A DNA stretch of 25,446 bases from a virus. The position numbers and the translations under genes were made by a program. Numbering within the stretch: the first letter of the stretch is position 1; each line of letters begins with the position of its first letter. The notes under the pieces were generated by a model. That model saw only the letters and a program-made list of their open reading frames with translations, did not search any database and was not told the origin of the DNA. This document shows positions 1 through 6,028 of the stretch, in pieces. The DNA is taken from positions 1 to 25,446 of the IMG/VR virus record IMGVR_UViG_3300047462_000016, one strand, 5' to 3'.

Positions 1-20
1 AGACAATCTCCAACCTTCAT
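1..20 (-). CDS. Possible start of a further minus-strand gene (partial)
   Basis: Downstream of the neuB-like stop on the minus strand, an ATG at 20-18 opens a frame reading M-K-V-G-D-C before the window edge. It would be the next gene of the same minus-strand cluster, 17 bases beyond the neuB stop. No clear ribosome binding site is visible, only a GGA in the right area, and six codons cannot identify a product. It is included only because the cluster is tightly packed and probably continues. Confidence 0.25.
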
Positions 21-37
21 GGGTATAGATTTTCCAT

Positions 38-844
38 TTAATCGGCATACCACTGCCTCCAAGTCTCGGCCTCTGCGGGCTGTAGCTGCTTTGTAGCCTT
101 TCCTATCGCCTGCTCTACCTGACGTATTCCTTGAACCATGCGCCGGAACTGGTCGGGATCTAGGCTTGCCTTATGGTCCGGGCCGATGGCTTCGCGGTCC
201 ATCGTCAGGTGCTTTTCTATGACGGTGGCCCCCATTCCTACGGCAGCGGCGGGGATGTAGATGCTGTCGGTATGGTCGGAATATCCGATCTTGCACCTAA
301 GCCCATAGTGAAATTTAAGCACTTCCATTGAAGCCAAGTTAGCCTGATTGTGTGGGCATGGATAAGCACTCACACAATGAAGCAGCGTGTAGCGGTCTGG
401 TTCGTGGTCTGGGTATCTTGCCGGATACTGATAGCCCAAAGCACTCAGGGCATTGTCTACCTGTGAAATGTCGCTCATGCCGGTGGAGAGGATGATCGGC
501 AGGCCACAGTCTTTAACAGCATCAAGCAATTCCCAATCCGTGAGGCAACCGCTGGAAATCTTGACGCGCCGGAGTAGCGGCTTGAGGAAGTTAAGTTCGA
601 GGACTCCGAAAGGCGTACACATGAATTCCATACCGACTTCTCGGCAATGTGCGGCCAGTGCGGTCATGGCGTTATCGGAAAGCTCAAGATGCGCAATTCT
701 GTCGTCGCCCCACAAAGCCTGAGAGCGGAAGTGCTGGAACTTGATAGCGTCTGCGCCAGCGTGTTGGGCGGCGTCGATAAGGTCTAAGCCTTTCTCCCAC
801 TGGCCGTCATGGTTGACGCCGCATTCGGCAATGATGAAGGTCAT
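38..844 (-). CDS. neuB: NeuB-like N-acetylneuraminate/nonulosonic acid synthase lacking the SAF domain
   Basis: NeuB-family enzymes condense phosphoenolpyruvate with N-acetylmannosamine or a related sugar to make a sialic-type nine-carbon acid. The TIM-barrel signatures are all visible: IIAECGVNHDG at residues 4-14, GADAIKFQ at 30-37, the STPF-like CTPFG at 76-80, KISSG at 95-99, ILSTGMS at 118-124, YSDHT at 188-192 and EKHLT at 210-214. His191 and His212 match the metal-binding histidines of characterised NeuB. The protein is 268 residues, whereas family members usually have about 340-350. It stops just after the barrel, so the C-terminal SAF (antifreeze-like) domain, which covers the active site of the partner subunit in the NeuB dimer, is absent. 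ATG overlaps the neuC stop as ATGA (841-844), implying translational coupling. Family assignment is firm; the exact sugar and activity without SAF are uncertain. Confidence 0.88.
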   Translation of the reverse strand: MTFIIAECGVNHDGQWEKGLDLIDAAQHAGADAIKFQHFRSQALWGDDRIAHLELSDNAMTALAAHCREVGMEFMCTPFGVLELNFLKPLLRRVKISSGCLTDWELLDAVKDCGLPIILSTGMSDISQVDNALSALGYQYPARYPDHEPDRYTLLHCVSAYPCPHNQANLASMEVLKFHYGLRCKIGYSDHTDSIYIPAAAVGMGATVIEKHLTMDREAIGPDHKASLDPDQFRRMVQGIRQVEQAIGKATKQLQPAEAETWRQWYAD

Positions 845-1683
845 GGCAGCGTATATGCGAGCGTCTTAGCGATTCTCAAGCTTGCGTTCCCATCCCCCCA
901 AGGCACAACCCTTCCCTTCTGTCTCTTGCCGATCATCCTCGTTTTAATCCCAAGCTCGGGGGCTTCGTAGAGCATGGAGGAGGAGTTCCCTATGAATTCG
1001 TCGCAATGCGCGATCAGGTTCAGAAAGTCAGCGTGAGGCAGAAAGTCGTAAACAATATCCTCCGGTCCCTTGTGGATGTTGATAAGCGCGTTGATATCGT
1101 CCGAGCCACGGTCAGGATTTGGCCTGATCCATACCCTTTTCTTATCGGTCCTGAATTGCTGGAACACTCCTAGCAAGTCTGGAGAGTCAATCGTTTCGGA
1201 TTGGTAGCTGATAACGACATAAGGCTCTACGAATGGTCGCGGCGCTTTCCACGGAGCATTGCGGATGTAATCAATTCCAGGGTTGCCCACAAGGTGAACG
1301 TTGCGATAGCCCATGTGGGAGAGACGCGCCAAAGCACTAGTAGAAGTAACGAAATGAATGTGAGACATGCGAGATATGCAATCGCGCATAGCGTCGTCAT
1401 AAGAGCCTTCAGTAACATCGCCGCCTCCGATGTGGGCTATGGGGATGCGAAGCAAATGCGCTGCTGTGGCTGCGGCAAGGATCTCGAACCTGTCTCCTAG
1501 CAATAGCATGACATCGGGCCGGTACTCGGCAAGCTCAGTCCTGGTGTTGATGTGGGCATCCTCAACGCTCTGGCCCCAGATGCGGAGTAGTTGGACGGTG
1601 AACTTTTCCTCAAGGACTTTCATGGGCCATTCCAGAAGCCCATAGTCCGCGCGAGAACCTGAAACGACAAGGATGCGCTTCAA
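841..1683 (-). CDS. neuC: Compact NeuC-like UDP-N-acetylglucosamine 2-epimerase
   Basis: NeuC hydrolyses and epimerises UDP-GlcNAc to N-acetylmannosamine, the NeuB substrate. Visible signatures are SGSRADYGLL (8-17), LGDRFEILAAA (62-72), IAHIGGGDVTEG (82-93), SHIHFVTS (107-114), GNPGID (133-138) and the UDP-binding GNSSSMLYEAPELG (232-245) followed by GKRQKGR (252-258). At 280 residues it is about 100 shorter than usual. Roughly 60 residues are missing between LLRIWG and the GDR motif, and the C-terminal helix is short. At the usual catalytic-type HPVT motif it reads YQSET (160-164), so the expected His appears to be Gln161. The start is TTG at 1683, overlapping the upstream stop as TTGA (1680-1683). 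Family membership is clear; catalytic competence is uncertain. Confidence 0.85.
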   Translation of the reverse strand: MKRILVVSGSRADYGLLEWPMKVLEEKFTVQLLRIWGQSVEDAHINTRTELAEYRPDVMLLLGDRFEILAAATAAHLLRIPIAHIGGGDVTEGSYDDAMRDCISRMSHIHFVTSTSALARLSHMGYRNVHLVGNPGIDYIRNAPWKAPRPFVEPYVVISYQSETIDSPDLLGVFQQFRTDKKRVWIRPNPDRGSDDINALINIHKGPEDIVYDFLPHADFLNLIAHCDEFIGNSSSMLYEAPELGIKTRMIGKRQKGRVVPWGDGNASLRIAKTLAYTLP

Positions 1684-1904
1684 ATGTATCGCGCCTTTCC
1701 GTTACGAATCCATTTATCGAGCGTTTCGGAACTGATGTGAAAATGCCTGCGCACGGAATAGATGGATTTGAACTTCTGGCCGTCAACGAGAAGCGGAATA
1801 CCGCTCTTAGAGCCTTGGATGTAGGCTCTTCCATGATGCGTGTGGATGCGTGATGGAAGCGTAGAGGAAAGCCGCAGGGCGACTTCGGGCAGATCGCCTT
1901 TCAC
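1680..1904 (-). CDS. Small NUMOD1-like helix-turn-helix protein
   Basis: Protein of 74 residues. Its C-terminal half has the pattern I-P-L-L-V-D-G-Q-K-F-K-S-I followed by VRRHFHISSETLDKWIRNGK. This resembles NUMOD1-type DNA-binding modules found beside or inside phage HNH/GIY-YIG endonucleases: a short beta hairpin, then a helix-turn-helix. I chose GTG at 1904 rather than the upstream GTG at 1934 because it overlaps the preceding stop as GTGA (1901-1904), like every other junction in this cluster. It also has GGGAG 8 bases upstream. No catalytic domain is present. It may be an orphan DNA-binding remnant of a homing endonuclease or a small regulator; the function is not known. Confidence 0.6.
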   Translation of the reverse strand: MKGDLPEVALRLSSTLPSRIHTHHGRAYIQGSKSGIPLLVDGQKFKSIYSVRRHFHISSETLDKWIRNGKARYI

Positions 1905-2119
1905 GAAACGTGCTCCCGATAAGCTTGCCAGCACTTCGCGCAGATTCCGTCAGTGAAAAAACATTCACCGCCGCAGCCTGAGCATGGCGGCAGTTCCCAA
2001 GAGGCTGCGCGAGTGGGGTAGGGGTCGTTTTCTTCTGGCTGTAGCATGGAATTCTTTTCAGCCCGAGATTGGGGCAGAGGTTTCTCACGCAATGGGAAAC
2101 CGTCAGGATGCGGTTTCAT
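1901..2119 (-). CDS. Small zinc-ribbon-like protein
   Basis: Protein of 72 residues with a proline/charged N-terminus and a C-terminal cysteine cluster: Cys46-x2-Cys49-x3-Cys53 and Cys60-x2-Cys63. The pattern suggests a single zinc knuckle or ribbon. ATG overlaps the upstream stop as ATGA (2116-2119) and its own stop overlaps the next gene's GTG, so it is part of a coupled cluster. An internal ATG at codon 25 (MLQPEEND) is an alternative start that would keep the whole cysteine motif. I do not recognise a named family; a nucleic-acid-binding or structural zinc role is inference from the motif. Confidence 0.55.
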   Translation of the reverse strand: MKPHPDGFPLREKPLPQSRAEKNSMLQPEENDPYPTRAASWELPPCSGCGGECFFTDGICAKCWQAYREHVS

Positions 2120-2298
2120 TCTTTGCTTTCGGCTAACAGTTTTTTGATGTTAGCTGCGTAAGCTTTGTTAGCCTCGCGTACACAGTCCTTGCACTGGCCG
2201 TTGGATGTGTACCTGATGCCTTTGTGACCGTGTTTGCAGGGGCGACCTTGATAGGTCCAGGCCCCGTCTTTGGCGGCTGAGAGTCGAGCGTCGGTCAT
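2116..2298 (-). CDS. Small phage zinc-binding protein (CxHxH-CxxC)
   Basis: Protein of 60 residues. The central motif Cys21-x-His23-x-His25 ... Cys36-x2-Cys39, with GIRYTSNGQC between, is the layout of small phage zinc proteins of the PCxxGHxxxRYTSxGxCxxC type. These resemble the zinc-binding N-terminal part of some HNH endonucleases but lack the nuclease. The C-terminal tail is a lysine-rich helix. The start ATG overlaps the upstream gene's stop as ATGA (2295-2298). It may help neighbouring DNA-binding proteins, but no function can be assigned from sequence. Confidence 0.6.
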   Translation of the reverse strand: MTDARLSAAKDGAWTYQGRPCKHGHKGIRYTSNGQCKDCVREANKAYAANIKKLLAESKE

Positions 2299-3173
2299 GC
2301 TGATTCCATTCGTTCAGTTTTCAGCATCATATTTACGGTCGCCTTTGAAACATCCATTTTCTTGGCGATTTCTCCGATTGTTTTTCCATCATCAAAGAGC
2401 CTTTTCGCGTACAGTGCGCGATTCTTCCGTGCAGCACTTTTCAACCCGCCTGTATAAAAGGAATTTTGAGCGAGGGTAAGAATCTCGCAGTTCTCAGGGG
2501 AAAAAGGACCGTTCTTGTCCTTTCGACCGAGGACAAGGGAATTACGCTCACGCTTGAACAGATGCTCGCGCCCATTCAAGAGCGCGGCATATTGCGGAAG
2601 GGTGAACTTCCATTCTGTATGTTGTCTTTGGGCGGTTCCTCTATGATGCCAATAGAGTTGAATCAGCCGGTTATTAGCATGGCGCTTGAGCTGATTCGTT
2701 CTGGTGAGCGCGAAGAATTCTTCAAGAGAACATCCGTAGACATGGAAGCAGCGTTTTTCTGCGCGCGCTCTATTATCAATGGCTCTCGCTACTGAATTTC
2801 TGGCGGCGCGTTTATGACTGCCACCATCCTCTTTTTTAATACCAATGGAAGAAATTAGCTGGCGAACGCGCTCCCGCGTCATTCGTTCTTGAATGCCAAT
2901 TTCTTCAAGAGTCATTCCTTGCTTGTAGTTTTCGGCAAGAGCTTTAGCTCGTTCAATGCGTTCGTTCTTCGCGGCCTCGCGTTGTTCGGCGCGGATCTTT
3001 CGGTATTCTTCGACGGCTGTGATGGCTTGAAGAATTCCTTGTTCGTCCCAAAAGCGAGCTTTCCCGATCCAGCCACTTTCCTTGACAATACCTGGGAGAA
3101 TATAGGTGGTGTAAAAGGCGCTGCGAGAGATGCCGCAGCGTTCGGCGGTTTGGAGAATGTCGAAGATAGCCAT
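2295..3173 (-). CDS. DNA-binding protein with sigma-70 region 4-like HTH and degenerate HNH-like segment
   Basis: Protein of 292 residues and the first gene of the minus-strand cluster. Three DNA-binding-type segments are visible. The N-terminal helix-turn-helix (about 10-30, ERCGISRSAFY) could be MerR/excisionase-like. A sigma-70 region 4.2-type helix (about 85-112) carries the string TRERVRQL. A C-terminal resolvase-like HTH (about 262-285) reads KTIGEIAKKMDVSKATVNMML. Between them, GRKDKNGPFSPENCEILTLAQNS (split here as GRKDKNGPFSP and ENCEILTLAQNS) matches the second half of phage HNH-like modules, whose usual form ends ...YxPxNCRxxTxxxQN, but the paired histidines are missing. It is probably a regulator or a nuclease relic. 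ATG at 3173 has AAAGGTGG about 12 bases upstream, a rather long spacing. Confidence 0.6.
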   Translation of the reverse strand: MAIFDILQTAERCGISRSAFYTTYILPGIVKESGWIGKARFWDEQGILQAITAVEEYRKIRAEQREAAKNERIERAKALAENYKQGMTLEEIGIQERMTRERVRQLISSIGIKKEDGGSHKRAARNSVARAIDNRARAEKRCFHVYGCSLEEFFALTRTNQLKRHANNRLIQLYWHHRGTAQRQHTEWKFTLPQYAALLNGREHLFKRERNSLVLGRKDKNGPFSPENCEILTLAQNSFYTGGLKSAARKNRALYAKRLFDDGKTIGEIAKKMDVSKATVNMMLKTERMESA

Positions 3174-3255
3174 GCGGTAACAATACCACCTTTCTTAAAC
3201 CTGCGCTACCAATACTCTTTGTCTTGACACTCTAGCATTCCGTCGAGGGTTTAGG

Positions 3256-3630
3256 AAAATGGTGATGCTGTAAAGCTCTTAAGAATGCGGGTGTGGGGTT
3301 CCACGGCCTGGCACCGGGCTTCCCTCCCAACACCGTGCCACCCCGCAGTCTTAAGGGCTTCGCAGTCGCAGACCGGCGAAACAGGCCGTTGAGTCCAGCC
3401 ACGTTACATGGACGCGCCTAGAACCAGCGCAGCGAGCCTTGGCCCAGGGACTCGCACGAACAGGGAAGCCCAAAGACAGTACGGATCGTTACCTCGGCGT
3501 TACGAGGCCCTGGAAGAAGAATGAGCCTGCAAAGACAAATGCCCCGGAATGTCGAAGGGCATGGTTCACCCTATTCCCTAAATACAAAGTAAAGAGCAAT
3601 GTAAGTTAGCAGGGAATATTTGCAGTAATC
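3256..3630 (+). ncRNA. Candidate structured RNA, HEARO/omega-RNA-like layout
   Basis: No gene fits here, but the plus strand folds into many helices. A long hairpin is formed by 3274-3284 with 3349-3359 (11 bp, one G-U) and continues with 3286-3291/3342-3347 (TGCGGG/CCCGCA). GGGCTTC (3355-3361) can pair over distance with GAAGCCC (3465-3471), competing with or extending the first stem. This closes a domain of four hairpins: 3374-3377/3385-3388, 3393-3397/3409-3413, 3414-3417/3427-3430 and 3432-3436/3451-3455. Further hairpins are CCTCG/CGAGG (3492-3496/3503-3507), ATGCCC/GGGCAT (3539-3544/3557-3562) and TATTCCCT/AGGGAATA (about 3570-3618). A 5' long hairpin followed by a closed multi-stem domain is how I remember HEARO (IscB omega) RNAs. 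No iscB, isrB or tnpB gene is adjacent. Strand is inferred; the antisense could also fold. Confidence 0.5.
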
Positions 3631-3639
3631 TTCTTTTCC

Positions 3640-3930
3640 ATGCAAGCCCCAACATCTCCAATCTGCGCCGTTGTCGAGCTTGCCATTCAGCCGCAATACG
3701 CAGGCTTCGACGGAACTCCAGTCCGACCGCTTCAGCAAGTCGTCCTCCGACCCGACAAGATCCGCGAAGGCTATATTCGCCTAGGCGAAACTCCAGGCGA
3801 TGAAGCCCTGTGCTGGATTGCGCTTGAAAATGTGGAGATAGTTTTCGAGATCGGGCCAGCGATTCGCTCCATTGACGCCAATGGCCAAGAGAAATGGACC
3901 GTGCAGAACAAGCTTGAAAAGGCCGCTTGA
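3640..3930 (+). CDS. Hypothetical phage protein upstream of terminase
   Basis: Protein of 96 residues, soluble and moderately acidic, with no motif I recognise. Its ATG at 3640 has no obvious ribosome binding site: the bases upstream are pyrimidine-rich (cttcttttcc). The stop TGA is immediately followed by the ATG of the next gene, the spacing typical of this operon, which argues that it is real. Being first on the plus strand after the structured RNA, it may depend on that upstream transcript. Alternative starts upstream in frame (ATA, ATC) are not convincing. Confidence 0.55.
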   Translation: MQAPTSPICAVVELAIQPQYAGFDGTPVRPLQQVVLRPDKIREGYIRLGETPGDEALCWIALENVEIVFEIGPAIRSIDANGQEKWTVQNKLEKAA

Positions 3931-4176
3931 ATGGGCGCTAGAGGCGTCAGATTGCATCCTAGGCACCAAGACGAAGTGCGAGCGAAGATTCAATCGAGTC
4001 AGATCATTAATCGCTTGCAAAATCATTTGGATGGCGAAGTAAATTTAAGCCCTACTCAGGTTAAGGCTGCTGAAATCCTCCTGAAGAAGTCAATTCCCGA
4101 TCTTTCCTCCACCGAATTGACCGGCGATCCAGACAAACCAATTCGCGGTGTGCTGAGTTGGGGAAATCCCGATTGA
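3931..4176 (+). CDS. Terminase small subunit-like protein
   Basis: Protein of 81 residues directly upstream of the large terminase. The core, from about residue 12 to 60, reads HQDEVRAKIQSSQIINRLQ and then SPTQVKAAEILLKKSIPDLS. It matches a short helical family repeatedly found before terL in podophages and often annotated as terminase small subunit, where it would recognise phage DNA for packaging. It is smaller than classical TerS and has only one predicted HTH-like helical pair, so DNA recognition is inferred. The ATG follows the previous stop directly (TGA-ATG), and its own stop overlaps the probable ATT start of terL. Confidence 0.6.
   Translation: MGARGVRLHPRHQDEVRAKIQSSQIINRLQNHLDGEVNLSPTQVKAAEILLKKSIPDLSSTELTGDPDKPIRGVLSWGNPD
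4160..4174 (+). promoter_or_regulatory. Ribosome binding site and ATT start of terL
   Basis: GGGGA at 4160-4164 followed by 7 bases and ATT at 4172-4174. This site decides the terL start because no ATG, GTG or TTG lies between the in-frame stop (4154-4156) and the Walker A codons. ATT is a known but rare start codon, as in bacterial infC. Confidence 0.5.
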
Positions 4177-5497
4177 TCCGATTTACACTCCGCGCCGTCC
4201 TTTCGTCGCGCTACACAAAAGAAAGCAGCGATGGGTATGTCTCGTTGCTCACCGCAGAGCAGGAAAGACAGTTGCGGCGGTGAACGAATTAATCAAAGGC
4301 GCTATCGAGTGCGACAAACCGCGACCGCAATTCGCCTACATCGCGCCTTTCCGGGATCAAGGAAAGAAAGTTGCCTGGGAATATCTCAAGCAATACTCAG
4401 AGCCAATCTGGGCAGACAAGCCGAATGAATCCGAACTCAAAGTCAAACTCCTTGGGGATGCCTCGATCAGTGTTTACGGCGCTGATAATCCTGATGCTCT
4501 GCGCGGTATTTATCTCGATGGTGCTTTTCTTGACGAGTTCGGAGACTTCAGACCTTCCGTTTGGGGAAATGTTATTCGTCCAGCTCTTTCTGACCGCGCT
4601 GGCTGGGCTGTGTTTGGTGGAACCCCAAAGGGCCGCAATGAATTCTGGCAGGTGCGAGAACGCGCAAGACAAACCCCCGCTGAATGGCTGCTGCTGGAGC
4701 TTCGTGCGAGCGAATCCGGCATTCTTCCACGGCAAGAGCTTGAAGAAGTAAGACGCCAACTCACCCCGGAGCAATATGCGCAGGAATTCGAGTGCGATTT
4801 CTCCGCAGCACTGCCTGGAGCGTATTTCGGACGGGAAATGGTGGTTGCAGAACGTGAAGGAAGGATCACCAGTGTTGAGGTTGACAGTGCTGTCCCGGTC
4901 TATACGGCTTGGGACATCGGTTATCGGGACGACACAGCTATCTGGTGGTTTCAAGTCATCCGAAACGAAATCCACGTCATCGACTACCACGCCTCCAGCG
5001 GCCAAACGATAGATTTCTACGCCAAGCTTATCAAAGAGCGTCCTTATCGATACGAGCGGCATTGGCTACCGCATGATGCAAGGGCTAAGACTCTGGCCTC
5101 TGGCGGAAAATCCATCATCGAGCAACTTGCAAGCCATCTCGATTTCAAGACCCTTGCAATCGCGCCTAACCTCGATATTCAGGACGGCATCCAAGCGGCA
5201 CGTATCGCCATTGGACAATCATGGTTCGATGAGCAGCGATGCTACGAAGGGCTTGAGGCCCTGCGTCAGTACCAACGCGAATACGACGAGGACAAGAAAG
5301 CTTTCAGGGAGCGGCCCAGGCACGATTGGACTTCTCACCCTGCTGATGCTTTCCGCATGCTTGCCGTGGCTTGGAGAGAGCAGGAACCGCCTAAGCCAGC
5401 CTCAGAACCCATGCGCGGCATCATGGTAGGCCCGGAGAACAGGGTGACGCTGGAAGAGATGTGGCGCGTTCCCAAGCGGCAGGAGCGGAGGATTTAG
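4172..5497 (+). CDS. terL: Terminase large subunit (ATPase-nuclease), probable ATT start
   Basis: This is the packaging motor ATPase and headful/cohesive-end nuclease. Read from ATT at 4172 it has 441 residues: the adenine-binding YTPRRPF start, Walker A AHRRAGKT (26-33), Walker B GIYLDGAFLDEFGD (112-125), coupling motif GTPKG (150-154), the RuvC-like nuclease WDIGYRDD (247-254), and the C-terminal HDWTSHPADAFR (384-395) with a metal-binding Asp. The first ATG/GTG/TTG in frame is GTG at 4280, which lies after Walker A and would give a dead enzyme. The frame opens after a TGA at 4154-4156 and contains no conventional start before 4280. ATT at 4172 has GGGGA at 4160-4164, 7 bases upstream, and overlaps the TerS-like stop. 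A +1 frameshift from the upstream gene is the alternative. Confidence 0.9.
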   Translation: MDPIYTPRRPFVALHKRKQRWVCLVAHRRAGKTVAAVNELIKGAIECDKPRPQFAYIAPFRDQGKKVAWEYLKQYSEPIWADKPNESELKVKLLGDASISVYGADNPDALRGIYLDGAFLDEFGDFRPSVWGNVIRPALSDRAGWAVFGGTPKGRNEFWQVRERARQTPAEWLLLELRASESGILPRQELEEVRRQLTPEQYAQEFECDFSAALPGAYFGREMVVAEREGRITSVEVDSAVPVYTAWDIGYRDDTAIWWFQVIRNEIHVIDYHASSGQTIDFYAKLIKERPYRYERHWLPHDARAKTLASGGKSIIEQLASHLDFKTLAIAPNLDIQDGIQAARIAIGQSWFDEQRCYEGLEALRQYQREYDEDKKAFRERPRHDWTSHPADAFRMLAVAWREQEPPKPASEPMRGIMVGPENRVTLEEMWRVPKRQERRI

Positions 5498-5499
5498 CC

Positions 5500-5655
5500 A
5501 TTCCTTGGTCTAGCAAACAGCATCGTCTTTTCGAGGCCGCAGCGCACAACCCGCAGGTAGCGGCTCGCGTTGGTATTCCGCAGCAGAAGGCCGCGCAGAT
5601 GGCCTCAGAGGGCATCAAACGAACCGCAGTCGCAGCGGCTTTGAAGAAAAAATGA
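5500..5655 (+). CDS. Small conserved phage protein between terL and portal (probable ATT start)
   Basis: Basic protein of 51 residues reading (M)PWSSKQHRLFEAAAHNP and VARVGIPQQKAAQMAS-like helices, a short helical family common near terminase and portal genes in podophages, of unknown function. GTG at 5461 is possible (64 residues, overlapping terL by 37 bases), but its GGAAGAG lies only 2 bases upstream. The ATT at 5500 has a perfect GGAGG at 5487-5491 with 8-base spacing, sits 2 bases after the terL stop, and makes the protein begin with the usual MPW/MPF-x-SK pattern. I prefer ATT; the GTG start remains a fallback. Confidence 0.6.
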   Translation: MPWSSKQHRLFEAAAHNPQVAARVGIPQQKAAQMASEGIKRTAVAAALKKK

Positions 5656-5701
5656 CCGATCACTTGGTCCCCATCAGGATTTAATCCAAAGGAGAATCCA
5701 A

Positions 5702-6028
5702 GTGCTTCCAGGTACTTATTTCGGCACACCAACACGCCTTACTGCTACAGGCACGGTCTGCATTACTTCGGCCAATGCCTGCATACTCGGAATTGCTTTT
5801 CAGGGTACTGGCACTGGTTTTTTAACTCTCTTTGCCGGTGTTACTTCTACCGCTCCTGCCACGTTGCTAGGTGTGGTCAGAGCTTTCACAACGGTAGGCG
5901 GGGCGACGGCCAACCAAGCTCTTTACTTTCCGTTTCCTGCTTATTGTCCAAGCGGGATTACCACGATTGTAGGGGCTACAGCAGATCCTTCGATCACGCT
6001 TTTCTGGAACCCGGTCGGTGGCCCGTAA
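5702..6028 (+). CDS. Hypothetical small virion-type protein
   Basis: Protein of 108 residues rich in Gly, Thr, Ala and Phe, with alternating hydrophobic strands and no charged helices. This composition suggests a beta-rich decoration or small structural protein, but I recognise no family. The GTG start has AGGAG 7 bases upstream. Its end overlaps the portal start by 11 bases. Its position between terminase and portal fits a minor head protein; that is context only. Confidence 0.6.
   Translation: MLPGTYFGTPTRLTATGTVCITSANACILGIAFQGTGTGFLTLFAGVTSTAPATLLGVVRAFTTVGGATANQALYFPFPAYCPSGITTIVGATADPSITLFWNPVGGP

Noticed and set aside
2466-2795. 109-codon plus-strand open frame
   Set aside because: It lies antisense inside the well-supported DNA-binding gene at 2295-3173, with no ribosome binding site and no recognisable protein pattern.
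3256-3630. Second group I intron, RNase P RNA or tmRNA in the gene-free region
   Set aside because: The P7 GACUA/UAGUC pair and the P4-P6 signature are missing, and neither RNase P nor tmRNA conserved strings are present.
3640-6028. Nearby tRNA genes
   Set aside because: No GGTTCRA-type T-loop with a matching acceptor stem was seen in this or other intergenic stretches.
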